From Fusarium oxysporum f. sp. lycopersici 4287 (Eukaryota; Ascomycota; Sordariomycetes; Hypocreales; Nectriaceae): 64,000 bases of DNA. Position 1 is the stretch's first letter. Every line of letters starts with the position of its first letter. The DNA lies in NCBI RefSeq assembly GCF_000149955.1, contig NC_030986.1:2487886-2551885 (forward strand), in the 5' to 3' direction. The notes under the pieces were generated by a model, which saw only the letters and a list, made by a program, of their open reading frames with translations, made no database searches and was not told where the DNA came from. Positions 26,628-38,485 of the stretch are shown piece after piece. A program made the translations under genes and the position numbers.

Positions 26628-29377
26628 ATGGACTCGTACACATCTTTTCGCGACGCCTCAGGTCGTTCTCCAGTCGATCGTAGTTGGAGCCGAGATGACT
26701 CGCGTACCCGAGATGAGCGTCCTGACCGCGGGGACTCATTTTACCGTGGGAGATCTCCAGGTTCGTCTTCCAAAGACGCTTCTGCTTCCTGCCACCAAGC
26801 AGTGACAGGCTTCAGCACAGTAAATATAGACAAAGCTTACAAGTCTCAAGGCCACGACCGCCGCGACCGCCGCCGGTCTCGCTCTCCAGCCACTGTCGAC
26901 CGCTACGAACCCAGACCCCGACGAGACGACCGGGACCGTGATGACAGGCGTCGCATGCAGTCGCCACCTGCCAATATTGACCGATACGTACCTGGCCAGG
27001 ATTCCGGGTCAACTAATCCAACTGTTAACCCCCTCCCCGACCCTGCCAAGCTCCATTACCAAGTTGGCTTCTCCTACTTTGGAGAATGGTGGAGAATGAA
27101 CGAGAAGATCAAGGAGGAGAAAGAGCGAATGCGTACTGGTCGACGCCGTGAACCGGAACGGGCTCGCGGCCCAGAAGATCGCGAAAAGGAGAAAGCTAGG
27201 ATTCAAGCTGCCTATGATGCGTATAAAGAAGAACTTCAAGCCAAGATGGCACGGACATTTGTTTCTGAACATAAGAAAGAGCAATGGTTCAAGGAGCGAT
27301 ATGTTCCGGAAATTCGTGATGATTTCAGAGGAAAGCTGAACGAATACCGACGCGGTGCTTACAGCCAGTGGGAGCAAGATCTTGAATCGGGTACTTTTGA
27401 TGACTTTTCTCTTGAGGGTCTTCCCAAGAGTGAGAGCAACGGCAGTGGTGGTGTAGTTGAAAAGGAAGAGGGAGAGGCTACAGCCACAAACGAGATCCTA
27501 GGTGTTGGAGATCTGGTTCCAGTCAATGGTGCTGACATCCGCGATGAGAGCCAGTTCCAGCCAACTCTCTTGATCAAGACCATCGCCCCGCATGTTAGCC
27601 GCCAGAACCTCGAGGCCTTTTGTAAGGAGCATCTCGGCGAGGAGGAAGGTGGCTTCAAGTGGCTTTCTTTATCTGATCCCAACCCCAGTAAGCGGTACCA
27701 CCGTATTGGTTGGGTCATGCTTCACCCCTCATCCGAAACATCACTCCCCGTAGACCGCGTTGAACCTAAGGATGAGGATGGCGATGAGGCGATAACATCT
27801 CCTCAGCCGGCATCTACTGCCGATAAGGCTCTGGAGGCCATCAACGGTAAGACTGTCAAAGATGAGGTCAGAGGAGACTTTGTTTGCCACGTTGGAGTCC
27901 ACAACCCACCTGTCCATCCCCGAAAGAAGGCCCTGTGGGATCTCTTCTCCGCTCCTGAGCGCATCGATAAGGACCTCTTGCTTGTCCAGCGAATTGTCAA
28001 CAAGTTTGAGGAAGAATTCGGGTCCGATTTTCAAGCCACTCTGAAAATTGAAGAAAAGGTCGAAGACCTGAGAAACGCGGGTCAGCTTCAACCGGCTGTG
28101 GTTCCAACCCCTGTCAAGAAGGTCAAGAAAATCAGAGAAGTGGGAATGGACGAAGCTATGGACGAGGAAGAAGATGGCGTCATTGAAATTGAGGAAGAAG
28201 AGGAGGAGGAGGAGGGGGCCGTAGAAGATGAAGAAGTTGACGACGAGGATCTTTTGGTCAAGAAGAAGCAACTTGATCTTTTGATTGAATATTTGCGCCG
28301 CGTCTTCAACTTTTGCTTCTTTTGTGTTTTCGAAAGTGATTCAATTCACGAACTTACACGAAAATGCCCTGGTGGTCATTTGCGCAGACCTCGCAGCACA
28401 CTTTCGTCTGCCGCAAAAGCTGTTGCTAGAGCCAGCGCCAATGGAGAGCCATTCCCAGGCAAGAAGAGGGGCGAAGGGGCAGAAGAGAATGAGGGCGAGC
28501 TTACTGAAGGTGAAAAGAAGTTTCGAAACGCCTCAAACAAGACGGAGCAGCAACTCCTTCGGGCGTTTAACTGGGTTAAGACTTTCGAAGATAAGCTTAC
28601 CCAGATTCTGGACCCTCAATCTGTCGATATTCGAAAGCTGGGTGGCCGACCTGCTGATGAGGCTGTCGATGAAGAGCTTCTCAAACATGTGAAGCAGGAG
28701 GATGAACACAAATGGCGGTGCAAAGCTCCCGAGTGCTCCAAGTTGTTCAAGGAAGAGCATTTTTGGCGTAAGCACGTTGAGAAGCGCCACGGTGATTGGC
28801 TTGATAACCTGAGGCAAGAGGTGAGTTCTCGCCTCGTCACATTTCACCGTGCTGTGCTAACCAAGATATTTAGTTTGAACTCATAAACTCATATGTGATG
28901 GACCCCTCTCACATTGCACCCTCAAGAACCGACGCAAACTCAAATGGTCACTTCCCACCTTCCAATGGCCAATCCAGCAGTGGAACACCACGAGGCTTCA
29001 ACCTGCAGAACTTTACCATGAACGGTATGATGGGAGGAGGGATGCCTGGCTTCCCCATGGCTCCAGGCAACTTCTCGCCTATGTTTGCAAACATGCAATC
29101 CGGAAGCTGGAACCCTATGGACGAACGCTCTGGTGGAGGACCTATCCGTCGTGGAGGAATGGGTGGCGGACGAGGCCAATACCGTTCTGGACCTTATGAT
29201 CGTCGAGGCGGCAACCGTTTTGACGGTGGTCGTAACCGCAACGGCGGGTCACGCTGGGGTGACGGCGCTGGAGGTGCTGCGGGCGGGCCTCGGGAGGCAG
29301 TCCAGGGCCGAAGCCTTAAGAGTTATGAGGATTTGGACCAGGTTTCGGGTGGTGGAAGTGGTGAGCTCAATTACTAA
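26628..29377 (+). CDS. ARS2: ARS2/SERRATE-type zinc-finger protein
   Basis: Exons 26628-28820 and 28874-29377 are certain; a further in-frame 90-nt intron at 26761-26850 is likely, giving 868 residues (898 if retained). The N-terminus is rich in Arg, Asp and Ser. It is followed by YFGEWWRMNEKIKEEKERMR, a charged helical block, an RRM-like region starting PTLLIKTIAPHVSRQNLEAF, and a long acidic stretch. The family core is EYLRRVFNFCFFCVFESDS with RKCPGGHLRRPRS. A C2H2 finger (WRCKAPECSKLF...HFWRKHVEKRH) lies near the end, and the last exon encodes a Gly/Arg-rich tail. ARS2 proteins bridge the nuclear cap-binding complex to RNA processing and decay; fission yeast Pir2 acts in RNA elimination and heterochromatin. 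Nuclear location is inferred from the family. Confidence 0.92.
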
Positions 29378-30172
29378 ACTGCTCATTATGCTTTCCTTCC
29401 AGAGCAAGGCGATTTGGACGCTTCGGAGTTTGCTGCTTTTCTTAATATCAATCACTAAGTACCTGGATCCTGGGAAGGTCGCTGCTTTTAGACTCTATGT
29501 AACATATGCCTACACATGTTGCTCTCATGTCGGTTTTTGATGGACAAATAGTCCTGGAAATAGTGGTTACCTACAGAATGCTTCTTCTTATATCCAATTG
29601 TTCCCTATCCTCCTGCTCAAAGGTCCCAAGAAACGGAGAAGATTCCTAGAAGGCGGTTGCAGTTATGCACATAATCCTGCAGGCCTGAATGGTACTCCTG
29701 ATGCAAGTTAGAACGGAGCAAACGAAGGCTTCACACATGAATCAATTATCTTAGTTGCTATACTGTAGAAGCGTTTCTAGTCCCGTACACCTGTCCTTTA
29801 GTAGCTTGTGAAATGGGGTTTCAGCTTTGATCCAGTACTAGAAAGTGAGATTGCCTTAGTGGAAGAGCCTGTAAGCTCACGCTACAATATCTGGACTATC
29901 CTAAGTGCTCCCATCTTTACAGGCCCTAATGGAAGTTTTTAAAGATTCTCCCTCTAGCGTGTTCATTGAACTCTTGGTGAGTCTCGATGAAGATAAGCTA
30001 GCGCAGAGGGAGGGGCGCTCATGTCCTTTGCCTGACCAATGATATCCTGCGATAAGATATTTTCGCGGCCACACATCCCCACTGCCCACCTTTTTTTTCT
30101 GTAGGCTTGTCCAACTCTACCATCACGAACGCATTGAGCGATCGGATCTTTCAAGAATTCAAGCTCGCAAAA
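29378..30172. other. Intergenic region between ARS2 and PXR1
   Basis: It holds the ARS2 3' UTR and the PXR1 promoter. I see no credible gene, RNA or repeat. Confidence 0.5.
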
Positions 30173-31369
30173 ATGGGACTCCTCGCAGAAAACAAGACGT
30201 AAGGGACACATGTTTTCAAGCTGTGTCTTGCTACAGCATGCGCTAACCAACTACAGTCGACGGAAGATCAACAAGGATCCAAACAACACAAAATGGACTA
30301 AAGATACGAATACCTTCGGCCAGAAGATCCTGCGAGCTCAAGGCTGGCAACCGGGCCAGTTCCTCGGAGCACAAGATGCGCCGCACTCGGAATTGCACAC
30401 GGCCGCCAACGCCTCATACATTCGCGTGGTTCTTAAGGATGACATGAAGGGATTGGGCTTCAGCAAGTCGAAAGAGGATGAAGTTACTGGTCTAGATGTC
30501 TTTCAAGATCTGCTCAGTCGACTCAACGGAAAGACGGATGATGCCATCGAGGAGGATCAACAAGCGCGACTCGCTGTGAAGACGCACCACTTTGTTGAGC
30601 AACGATACGGAGCCATGAAGTTCGTCTACGGTGGTCTACTGGTGGGCGATGAGATGAAGGAAGTGGAAGAGAAGAAGGCCGACCAGCAAACAGAGTCAAA
30701 CTCCGACGAGGACGTTGTCATGGAATCCGCCCCTGCACCGAAAGAATCCAAAAAGGAGAGGAAGTCTAAGAAGAGAAAGGCAACCGACGACGAGGATGAG
30801 GAGGAAAGTTCAAGTCGAGAAACCGATTTAAAGAGCAAGAAAAGACGCAAGGAAGAGCGAAAAGTAAAGGACGGCGATATTGACGACGCCAGGGCCAAGA
30901 AGAAGAAAGAGAAAAAAGACAAGAAAGAGAAGTCCCGCAAAAAGTCCACAGAGGACATCTCAGACGACGAGAATGTCGAAGAGCGCTCAAAGAAGCGGAA
31001 GTCCAAGTCCAAGGATAAGAGCCGGTCCCCTGAGGGCTCAGACGAAGAAAAGGTGAAGGACAAGAAGTCTAAAAAAGATAAGAAAGATAAGAAGAAGCGC
31101 AAGAAGGAGGAGCAAGCATCTGAATCAACCAGCACATCAGTCACACAGAACTCTACGCCCACGGCTTCGGTCCCTGGAACAGGAGCCACAACACCATCTG
31201 GCACATCGACACCTAGAGGGAGCAGGAATTTTGTGCGGTCACGATTTATTGCGCAAAAGAGACAGGCTGTGCTTGACACCAAGGCACTGAACCAGGTATG
31301 TACTACTTATTCCTACTAATTCATGGCTACGTTACTAATCTTATACAGATTTTCATGGTTAAAGCATAG
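30173..31369 (+). CDS. PXR1: Telomerase inhibitor / G-patch protein PXR1 (PinX1)
   Basis: Three exons (30173-30198, 30257-31295, 31349-31369) give 361 residues. The start MGLLAENKT and the G-patch region (DPNNTKWTKDTNTFGQKIL, AQGWQPGQFLGAQDAPHSEL) match the PXR1/PinX1 family, as do the segments SYIRVVLKDDMKGLGF and HHFVEQRYGAMKFVYGGL. Residues 160-310 are a highly charged Lys/Glu/Asp/Ser region typical of the nucleolar members. The final exon codes only IFMVKA and completes the family ending LNQIFMVK. Yeast PXR1 acts in pre-rRNA and snoRNA 3' maturation and inhibits telomerase. The first exon (26 nt) and last exon (21 nt) are short, but both splice sites are canonical and the first intron has a GCTAAC branch-like motif. 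Confidence 0.95.
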
Positions 31370-31904
31370 AATATGAAGATGTAAACAGGTTGCTTGGATA
31401 CGCACTTAGAAGCACCTAGACTAGATGGTTGAGGATATGTAGATCATGACTGTCGGATATACGGATGTATATTGCATAGTTGCGGAGGCGTCAGGTCGCA
31501 TGGTAATGTTAGAAGAGTCTTATATTGCATTATGAAATAGCTGAACCAGCATCTCACGGTAAAAATATCTTTACCAGAAGGATCAGTTCCGATTTGGAGA
31601 ATAACACGATTTACTTCAATGTGTAATTGCATGGCACAACTCCTATACCAAACTCGAAGCATGGATCTCTGGTTTATACGTGCAGATCACGAAACATTCT
31701 TCACAAAGTAGGAATGCAGTAAGTTGGATCACATTACTTCGTTCTGCTGTGTTATTCCAAGATTTAAACTGGCTTCGCATCTCCGTAGCCTAATTACCAA
31801 TCGCGAACAAAACAATACTAGACGGCCCAAACACCCTGCAATCCGCCATCATGATACTAATAATACAGTGCCAATGTCTTCAATTTGTCATCTTCTCATT
31901 TCAT
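31370..31904. other. Convergent 3' region
   Basis: These 535 AT-rich bases lie between the stop codons of PXR1 and the small gene at 31905. I see nothing but likely 3' UTRs. Confidence 0.5.
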
Positions 31905-32233
31905 TTATTTAGCAGCGTTCTTGCCGAAGTTGCTATGACAGTTGTCAATATAAGAGACCGGTGTTGATGTGATAATAGTGACGTACTTGTGGAAGAACTG
32001 GCTGAACAAGCCACCCTTTGCTTGTTGGTCTGACATACTCGCACGACGGGCGGCGTTGGCATCGCCGGCTCGCTTCTGTTCGCTGAGGCTGGCGAAGGCT
32101 GGCATGAAGCCTGAGCTCTAATGATTGCTGTATTAGTAGATTGGTGTTTACAGAAGAGGTGTAAGAAGGAACTTACTCGGCGACGGCCGCTGACGTTGCC
32201 AGTAGGAGCAGTCTGAGGAGCACCGGAATCCAT
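31905..32233 (-). CDS. Small protein of unknown function, 71 residues, three exons
   Basis: Exons 32233-32177, 32117-31987 and 31932-31905 join to 216 nt with canonical GTAAGT and GTACGT donors and TAG acceptors. The product begins MDSGAPQTAPTGNVSGRRRS, continues through FMPAFASLSEQKRAGDANAA and RRASMSDQQAKGGLFSQFF, and ends HNNFGKNAAK. It has no signal peptide, membrane segment or known domain. Both RRRSS and RRAS fit the Arg-Arg-x-Ser pattern for cAMP-dependent kinase, and the first exists only after splicing. I do not recognise the family. The clean three-exon structure and the compositional contrast with flanking DNA argue that it is a real gene. No function is assigned. Confidence 0.75.
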
Positions 32234-33904
32234 GGTAACGTTTATTTGGAGTGATTGGAGTGAGTACTGGGGTGGTGGATTTGGATATATGTCCTTCGCT
32301 GTTATGGTCCGGCAGTAGTGTTTGGTGTATAGTGTAGGTAGTTTGACAGAGAAAAGAACTTAGCCAAGTGGAGGGGAGCAGATGAGTTTATATCTTGTGA
32401 GAGGAGGAGAGATCAGGCCAGTTCACGTCGATCCATGGACCTTTCCTCTCCTCTTGCAGCAAAAGGTAAGAGCGAGTGCTACTCTGTCTGAGCTAGGGAT
32501 GCCTCGACCAAGCCAGGGCTTGATCTCGCGTGCCACGGGAGGGAAGTCAATCACCCATCATCACTGTTGAGCTGCAAGCGAACTGGCCAATAGATGCGTC
32601 AATGTATAAGCTTTTGCCGGACATCCCATCCAAACGTGCCGGCCATCCTCTTTGGAGCATAGCCAACCAGGCCATGACAAAAGTGGCGTCCCCATTCGCC
32701 TCTGTTTTGCTGTCTGCGACAGTTCCCTTGGGGAGCTGTCACGGCCAACCAGCACGTTGCGATCGTCAGATACTGGAAAAGCTTCCCTACGAATCTGATG
32801 GAAAATTTCGAGGGAGACGAGACGGTGAAACGATGGGCATCTCGCTTATGAACAGTGAGCATCATGACTCTCTGATCCCTTAACTAAGACCGCTGATCCC
32901 TCCTACAATCCAAACGCGGAGAACCTGGGAGGTCTTGTCAATACCTCAAAGCAGAGCTGAGAGAGGTCACACCACCCATCAACTTGGCAGGGGAATTACA
33001 ACCACCAGTAACTTTACGCGGGGAAGGACGCCACAGGCGTTTACTGTCCCCAGGCCGCAACCGACAAGTAGCTGTCATGCATATGCCAATGCTTGCAGCG
33101 TTGCATTCTACAAAGTTCATGAGGATCAATTGCCTACTCTGAGCTGTTCGTTTGCTTCCTCAAGACGCGGGGTGATATGATGCTATGAGAGGTACATCGG
33201 TACATGGTGCGGGCACATTCTCGATAGCCGTGATGAATAATAGACGTCAAAGTTCGTCTCTGGATCTCAATGACGAGGTTTGAAGTGGATGCACCCGTCC
33301 TGGCCTGCAGACACGCGGGGCGGGGCTCAAGGGTCGTGGGGCCGATCTGTTCGGAGCCGTGGGGCCCAAGAGCCATCGAGAGACAGGCTGACAAGGAAGA
33401 TGCCGAGAGCGGGGGACGCAGCAGCTGGACTTGCAACTTGCAGTCGTGGGTTATCATTCCATGCCATCAATCACATGAACAAGAATCAAGCTGACAGGCT
33501 CTACCACCATCAGACATATTAGGACAATATCAACTGCCGAGAAACCTCAAAACAAGGGTCCAGCTGCCGTGTGCGTAATCACCGTCAACGACGTGAATGG
33601 CTTCGTTACTTGCGGGGCGCTATCTCTGAGACAAGCTTCACTGACGACACGACTCCATCTTAAGCCTCGATTCCCGTCTCTAGTCAGGGTCTATCCTCAT
33701 CAGCCATCATCTCGTCAGGGGACCCCTAATCTCAGATCCAGACGTATGCTTGAACGGGTTTTCTAATTTGTTTCTTATTTCGTCTAGTCATGATACTACC
33801 AGCTGCACCGGGTCCTCTAGATGCCGCCCTCTAACACCCAACACGCATCATACGTATCTTTCCTTTGTTCTTATTTTTACCTAGTACAGATCCATAAAAA
33901 ACTT
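32234..33904. other. Intergenic region between the small gene and FRS2
   Basis: This is the promoter of the small gene plus the FRS2 3' side. Frames of 60-117 codons on both strands overlap one another and show no motif. I see no supported feature. Confidence 0.45.
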
Positions 33905-35506
33905 TTACTCCTTCTCTAATCTCACCGCAGGGTTCCGTTCGATAAAGTTGAGATCAACCTTGTGGCCCAGCAGCTCTCGGATGTTAGAGATCTTGTACTT
34001 GATCATGGTCGGTCGCTCCAGGGACAGACCCCAGCCAAACACCCGCATGTCCTTTGGCAGGCCCATGGGTTCCAGCATTTCAGGTCGGAACATGCCACTG
34101 TTTCCGATCTCCACCAACTTGCCCAGACCCTCGTGATAGCTGAAGATTTCCATACTGGGCTCGGTGTAAGGGTTGTAGGCGGGCTTGAACTTGAGGTTGG
34201 TGATGCCCATCTTGGCAAAGAAGACTTCCATGAACTCCATCAAACCACCAAGAGTGAGACCGTAGTCGGCGATAACACCCTCAACCTGGTGGAATTCGGC
34301 CAAATGGGTTGCGTCAACTGTCTCATTTCGGAAGACACGATCAATAGAGAAGTATCGCGCTGGAGGTGGGCGTCCATCAGGCCCCTTCTGCGCTGCTAGC
34401 TTGTAAAGCATGGCCGTTGAAATGGCAGTAGTGTGGGTTCGGAGCACCAGTCTCTTGGTCTCCTCCGCTGACCAGGGGTATCTGTAACCGATCGACCCAA
34501 ACTTGCCGTTCTGGTGAACCTGCTTGATGTTCTCCCAGTACTCTTCTGTGTTCTGTCCTTCCTCCGATCGTGGTGCGTCTCCCACCTTGGGGTCTGAGAT
34601 GTAGAAGGTATCTTGAAGATCACGGGCGGGGTGCTGCTGGGGCACGAAGAGGGCGTCGAAGTTCCAGAATCCAGTCTCGACAAACTTGTTGGTAGGCATC
34701 TCCTCGAAACCCATCTCGAAGAAAATCTGTCGGAATTCATGTCGGACCTTGTTCAGGGGGTGAAGTGCGCCAGCATTTTGGTCCGCGCCGAGAGCCTTGA
34801 AGTTGTAGGGCTTGAAATTGGCAGTCTTCCATGATCCAGAAGCAATCATGTCGGCTGTCAAGTCGGTCTCCTCCTTCTGAATCTCGAGGGCGAACTTGGG
34901 TCCCTTTTCAATCTTGAAGCTGATAACCTTTTGCATCTTGATCAGCTTTCGTTTTCGCAGATCGGTCAAGATTTTGGGCTCGTGTGTCCGGGTCTCCTTG
35001 ATTTTCTGTAGCTGCGCTTGGGTGACATCTTCGATCGACTCAGCCTGTTACTTGAGGTTAGCTAACAGTTGAACCCAAATTCATATATAGAACTTATGAG
35101 CTCGGCATACAGTGGCTACCAGCTTGCCGTCGGCGCTCTTCTTAATCCATTTTTCCTTGAAAGCCTTGCCCTGTCCGACCTTGGTCACCGTCTTGTCGCC
35201 AATGGCCTTCTCTAGGTCCTGGATCGACAACCCCTCCACGGCATTTCGAAGCGCCTCAAAAACACGCGCCTCATGACTACCATGCTCGGCAATTTGCTCC
35301 GCTTCGGGCTCAAGGATAGCCTCTTCCTTGTCAATTGTCTCGTATGTGATCATAGATCGTGAAGCCAGACGATCAAGTGCAGCCTTGATGTCCTGGAAGG
35401 CGATGGCGGGGAAGGCCTCTGAGGAGAGCAAGGGGCTCTTTTCCGACAGGGCCTGAAGGATCTGGGAGGTGAGATCCCCCGAGGGAGCGGAGCTTGAAGT
35501 CGTCAT
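33905..35506 (-). CDS. FRS2: Cytosolic phenylalanyl-tRNA synthetase, alpha subunit
   Basis: Two exons (35506-35111 and 35044-33905) give 511 residues. I chose ATG 35506 ([11 protein letters not shown]) over an upstream in-frame ATG because the extra residues are unlike the family. The N-terminal 130 residues are the winged-helix DNA/RNA-binding-like region of the eukaryotic subunit ([40 protein letters not shown]). The class II catalytic core has [19 protein letters not shown] (motif 1), [37 protein letters not shown] (motif 2) and [17 protein letters not shown] (motif 3). With the beta subunit it forms an alpha2-beta2 enzyme that charges tRNA-Phe in the cytosol. It is transcribed away from DSC4 across a 566-bp shared upstream region. 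Confidence 0.97.
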
Positions 35507-36072
35507 GTCGGAGGATTTTAGGTTGTGAGGAGCCAAGAGAAAATGGTGAGCTGGGCTCTTCTTGACCTGTCGTTGTTCGTCTGAGTCACGGAGGGCAGAA
35601 ATTATTTGGGCCGTTGGAGTGCTGCATCGCCCACCATAGCGGTCCGATGGCGGGGTACTCTGGTAGGTACTTGTGGTAAGGTATCTGTCCCGCCATATTC
35701 GGGCCATTCTTTTTCCGGCCAGAGTACCAAAAGTAGGACCCAGCTATCTTATGGATGCGTCTGCCGATGCACCTAAGCCCTGGGGGCTGTTACATGTAAT
35801 CCCTGCAATCTTATCATGGCGTCTCAAGTCGCCTCATGCTGCAACAAGTCACTTCAATTCACGAGCCTGTTGTAGCCGATATCTTACATTCCCATAGCGC
35901 CAGTCGAAACTGCATTGCTATACACACTTTGAATCTATTGGACAACTCTCTGCTGCAGCCAAACACCTTCCGCAAACACTTCATGAGCCACACGTGCTTC
36001 TCCTGAGCTGTCACCCTGCTCATGCAGAACTAGCTCCCCTTCAGATGCAGATACAGATGACGATACTCGAGA
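35507..36072. promoter_or_regulatory. Divergent intergenic region, FRS2 and DSC4
   Basis: These 566 bases lie between the start codons of two genes transcribed apart and so should contain both promoters. I could not assign specific elements. Confidence 0.5.
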
Positions 36073-37199
36073 ATGAGCGATGATGCCTCGCCGAGCTCTA
36101 CGGCGCCGAATGAAGCTTCCACGGCCGAACCAGTCAATGTTTCATCCAGCAGCCGTGTCACATGGAATCTACCACGCGAGCATTCGAGATCAGCTCGGTC
36201 GCGCGCCCAGTTGCACCCTCAGCGTCGCAAGAAGAAGAAAAGCAGGAAGAAGCGCAACCCTGGATTAGCGAGAAAGTTGGAATTTGTCACACATTTGCTC
36301 AGGAGTCTTGATACCCTGGTTTTCGCGGAGCTGAGTGGACTGTACTATATGGAGTATGTTCGACTACTTGCGCATCTTTCCTGAACTCCGCTTACCAGTG
36401 ATGCCCCTCTAGGTGCTCAATGTTTCGATTCATCCTAAGATCTGTTGGCCAGTACTTATATCTCACGCCGAAGGATGAGTCATTTCCTTTCTTAATGCCT
36501 GCGAGTCCCATACATGTGTGTCTCGTTCTCATTCCTAACATCATCTGCATACTTCTGCATATTTTTGTTTCTCTGCCTGTCGGTCCTGACTACCACCGAG
36601 GCTATATGCACGGTGGCCTGGTCATCGACTTCATAGGGCAAAAGCCCCCCACTTCTCGCATTTACTATGTTCTAGTAGATGTCATGATCCTCGCCGTTCA
36701 ATGTCTAATGCTGACGGTCCATACTGAGCGGGAGAGACTGCGGGTGACTCTTAAGACCTTCCGACCTATGGTGCCTGATGTGGCTCAGGAGATGGTTCCT
36801 ACCATAGAAGATCTGGATGCGGAAGAGCGTGGAGTATCAAGGGACATGCCCGGCTCATTACCAGCTGATGAGGAGGACGGCATCGAGTTGCAACCCTTGC
36901 GACGTACCAGTACAACTGAGGAGGCCAACTCAACGTCGGGAGAATCAGAGCCGTCGGCTAGAGAGCCACTCATCGATGAACCAACACGGTCACATCTGTC
37001 TGATGTCCTGAGTTCCGGAAATGCGATCATCGGCGAATATCATGTTCTTCACTCACTTCACAATGCAGCGTTGAATATTGAGAGAACAGCCGCATATTCT
37101 CTCCGTACAATTAGCTATGGAGCAACTATGGCTTCCATTGAAGCGCGGAGACGAGGCCTCAATGTGCCAGCTCGAACAGTTCAGAACGATAGACAATGA
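36073..37199 (+). CDS. DSC4: Dsc E3 ligase subunit 4 (DUF1746 protein)
   Basis: Exons 36073-36353 and 36413-37199 (donor GTATGT, acceptor CTCTAG) give 355 residues. The N-terminal 70 residues are polar and basic (RRKKKKSRKKRNP). The DUF1746 domain follows: KLEFVTHLLRSLDTLVFAEL, YYMECSMFRFILRSVGQYLY, a hydrophobic span PIHVCLVLIPNIICILLHIF, the hallmark GYMHGGLVIDFIGQKPPTSR, and a last membrane span YYVLVDVMILAVQCLML. The C-terminal half is soluble and acidic. In fission yeast, Dsc4 is a DUF1746 subunit of the Golgi Dsc ubiquitin ligase, which supports SREBP cleavage and membrane-protein degradation. The DUF call is strong; the complex assignment rests on that family knowledge. Confidence 0.85.
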
Positions 37200-37270
37200 T
37201 ATCAATTTAGCGAGTTTGGATAATTTTCAAGGTCTGAATCTGAAATATATAAATGGATTATTCTGTGCTT

Positions 37271-38485
37271 TTACGCTATCTTTCTTCCAACATTACCAAC
37301 GCCAGTGCCTTTAACAGAAACAATGATATCATTCGTATCGTCCCCAACGTCTCTCAAGCCCCAACTGCTTGCGCCAAACGTCTTCAGGTCTCTCGCGAGG
37401 ATAACCATCTCTTCGTTTGCGAGCACTTCCCTACCGATTCTAAGACGACCAACATCCTCTGATCCCATAGCCATAAGCACAAGCATAGTCTTGGCTGAAA
37501 CCTGGGTGGCACAGCCACCTTGGGAGATGTTCTCCAGTAGCTGGAAAGCGCACTGCTTTCCAATATCCTCAGGAACAACGCCGCCCTGGGGAGGAACGAC
37601 TACGTCTGCAGAGTAGAGAATTCCAACAGCGCTTGACTCAGCGACCAAGCTCAAACCGAATCCTATTCCAAGCCGTCTCTTGCTTCCTGCCTTGTCGCCA
37701 GTGGGTACAAGCGGTGCCTGGTCATACTGCGCAGCGATATGAATGTCGGAAACCAAAGGATTCAGGATCTCTCGTGCTGAGTGAATCATGCGGGCGTTGT
37801 TGGAGGCGGATACTCCAGTACAGTATGCGACACCGCGAATGCGCTTTATCCGACCAGGGCTTCGGTTGAGATGCAGTGTCTTCGGTAGTCGCACTTGGCT
37901 TGCGAATCGCAACTCCACACAGCCACCGCCACCCTTTCCACCGGGTCCAGCGCATGATCGTTGAAGTACCCTAAGCTCTATCCGCGCGGGAGGGATGCCA
38001 AACAGGGCAAAGAGAGGGAGGATGGCAGTTCGGAAAGAATCGACGGAGATGTCCCCTGTCTCGGTGGACGATGTTATAACGCCAGGACCAGTGAATCGGA
38101 CGTTCATGTGCGCCTTGGAAAAGGGCGCAAGTAAACAGAGAGGCATAAGGAAGTAGGTGACGCCGCGGGTATTGTTAACGGAGATGTTGTGCTCAATGAC
38201 ATCGCCGTCAGAAGCGCCAAAACCAGCGATAGTTCCGGTGATCAGGCCGGGGTGATATGTTATAGTTGTACCGGTATAAGAAATTTGCATGGAACTGCCA
38301 TTGGTGACAGCCTCAAGCAGGCGCAAGAAAGAAATCTCATGGGGGGCAAGACCTGGATTCGTAGGCGATGTGCTTCGGATCTTGGAAATGTGGATCGGTC
38401 GACCGGTCAGCGTCGAGAGAATTAGACGCTGGGTGAAGGATCGATGTCCTGTGAATCGGAGGAATTCTGGCGTGGAATTCGACAT
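37271..38485 (-). CDS. RCL1: RNA 3'-terminal phosphate cyclase-like protein Rcl1
   Basis: This single exon encodes 404 residues from ATG 38485 (MSNSTPEFLRFTGHRSFTQR). An in-frame ATG 28 codons upstream would add residues outside the fold. Family features include PGLAPHEISFLRLLEAVTNG, YHPGLITGTIAGF, the insert region SVDSFRTAILPLFALFGIPP, GGKGGGGCVELRFASQV, and the ending SVKGTGVGNVGRKIA. Rcl1 binds Bms1 and acts in early 18S pre-rRNA processing in the nucleolus; it resembles RNA cyclases but is not one. Its stop lies only 71 bp from that of the convergent DSC4 gene, so the 3' UTRs probably overlap. Its start is 254 bp from that of the divergent PPR-like gene. Confidence 0.96.
   Translation of the reverse strand: MSNSTPEFLRFTGHRSFTQRLILSTLTGRPIHISKIRSTSPTNPGLAPHEISFLRLLEAVTNGSSMQISYTGTTITYHPGLITGTIAGFGASDGDVIEHNISVNNTRGVTYFLMPLCLLAPFSKAHMNVRFTGPGVITSSTETGDISVDSFRTAILPLFALFGIPPARIELRVLQRSCAGPGGKGGGGCVELRFASQVRLPKTLHLNRSPGRIKRIRGVAYCTGVSASNNARMIHSAREILNPLVSDIHIAAQYDQAPLVPTGDKAGSKRRLGIGFGLSLVAESSAVGILYSADVVVPPQGGVVPEDIGKQCAFQLLENISQGGCATQVSAKTMLVLMAMGSEDVGRLRIGREVLANEEMVILARDLKTFGASSWGLRDVGDDTNDIIVSVKGTGVGNVGRKIA

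Noticed and set aside
30626..31282. 218-codon minus-strand frame opposite PXR1
   Set aside because: It is the complement of the Lys/Glu/Asp/Ser repeats of PXR1 and gives Phe/Leu/Ser low complexity, not a gene.
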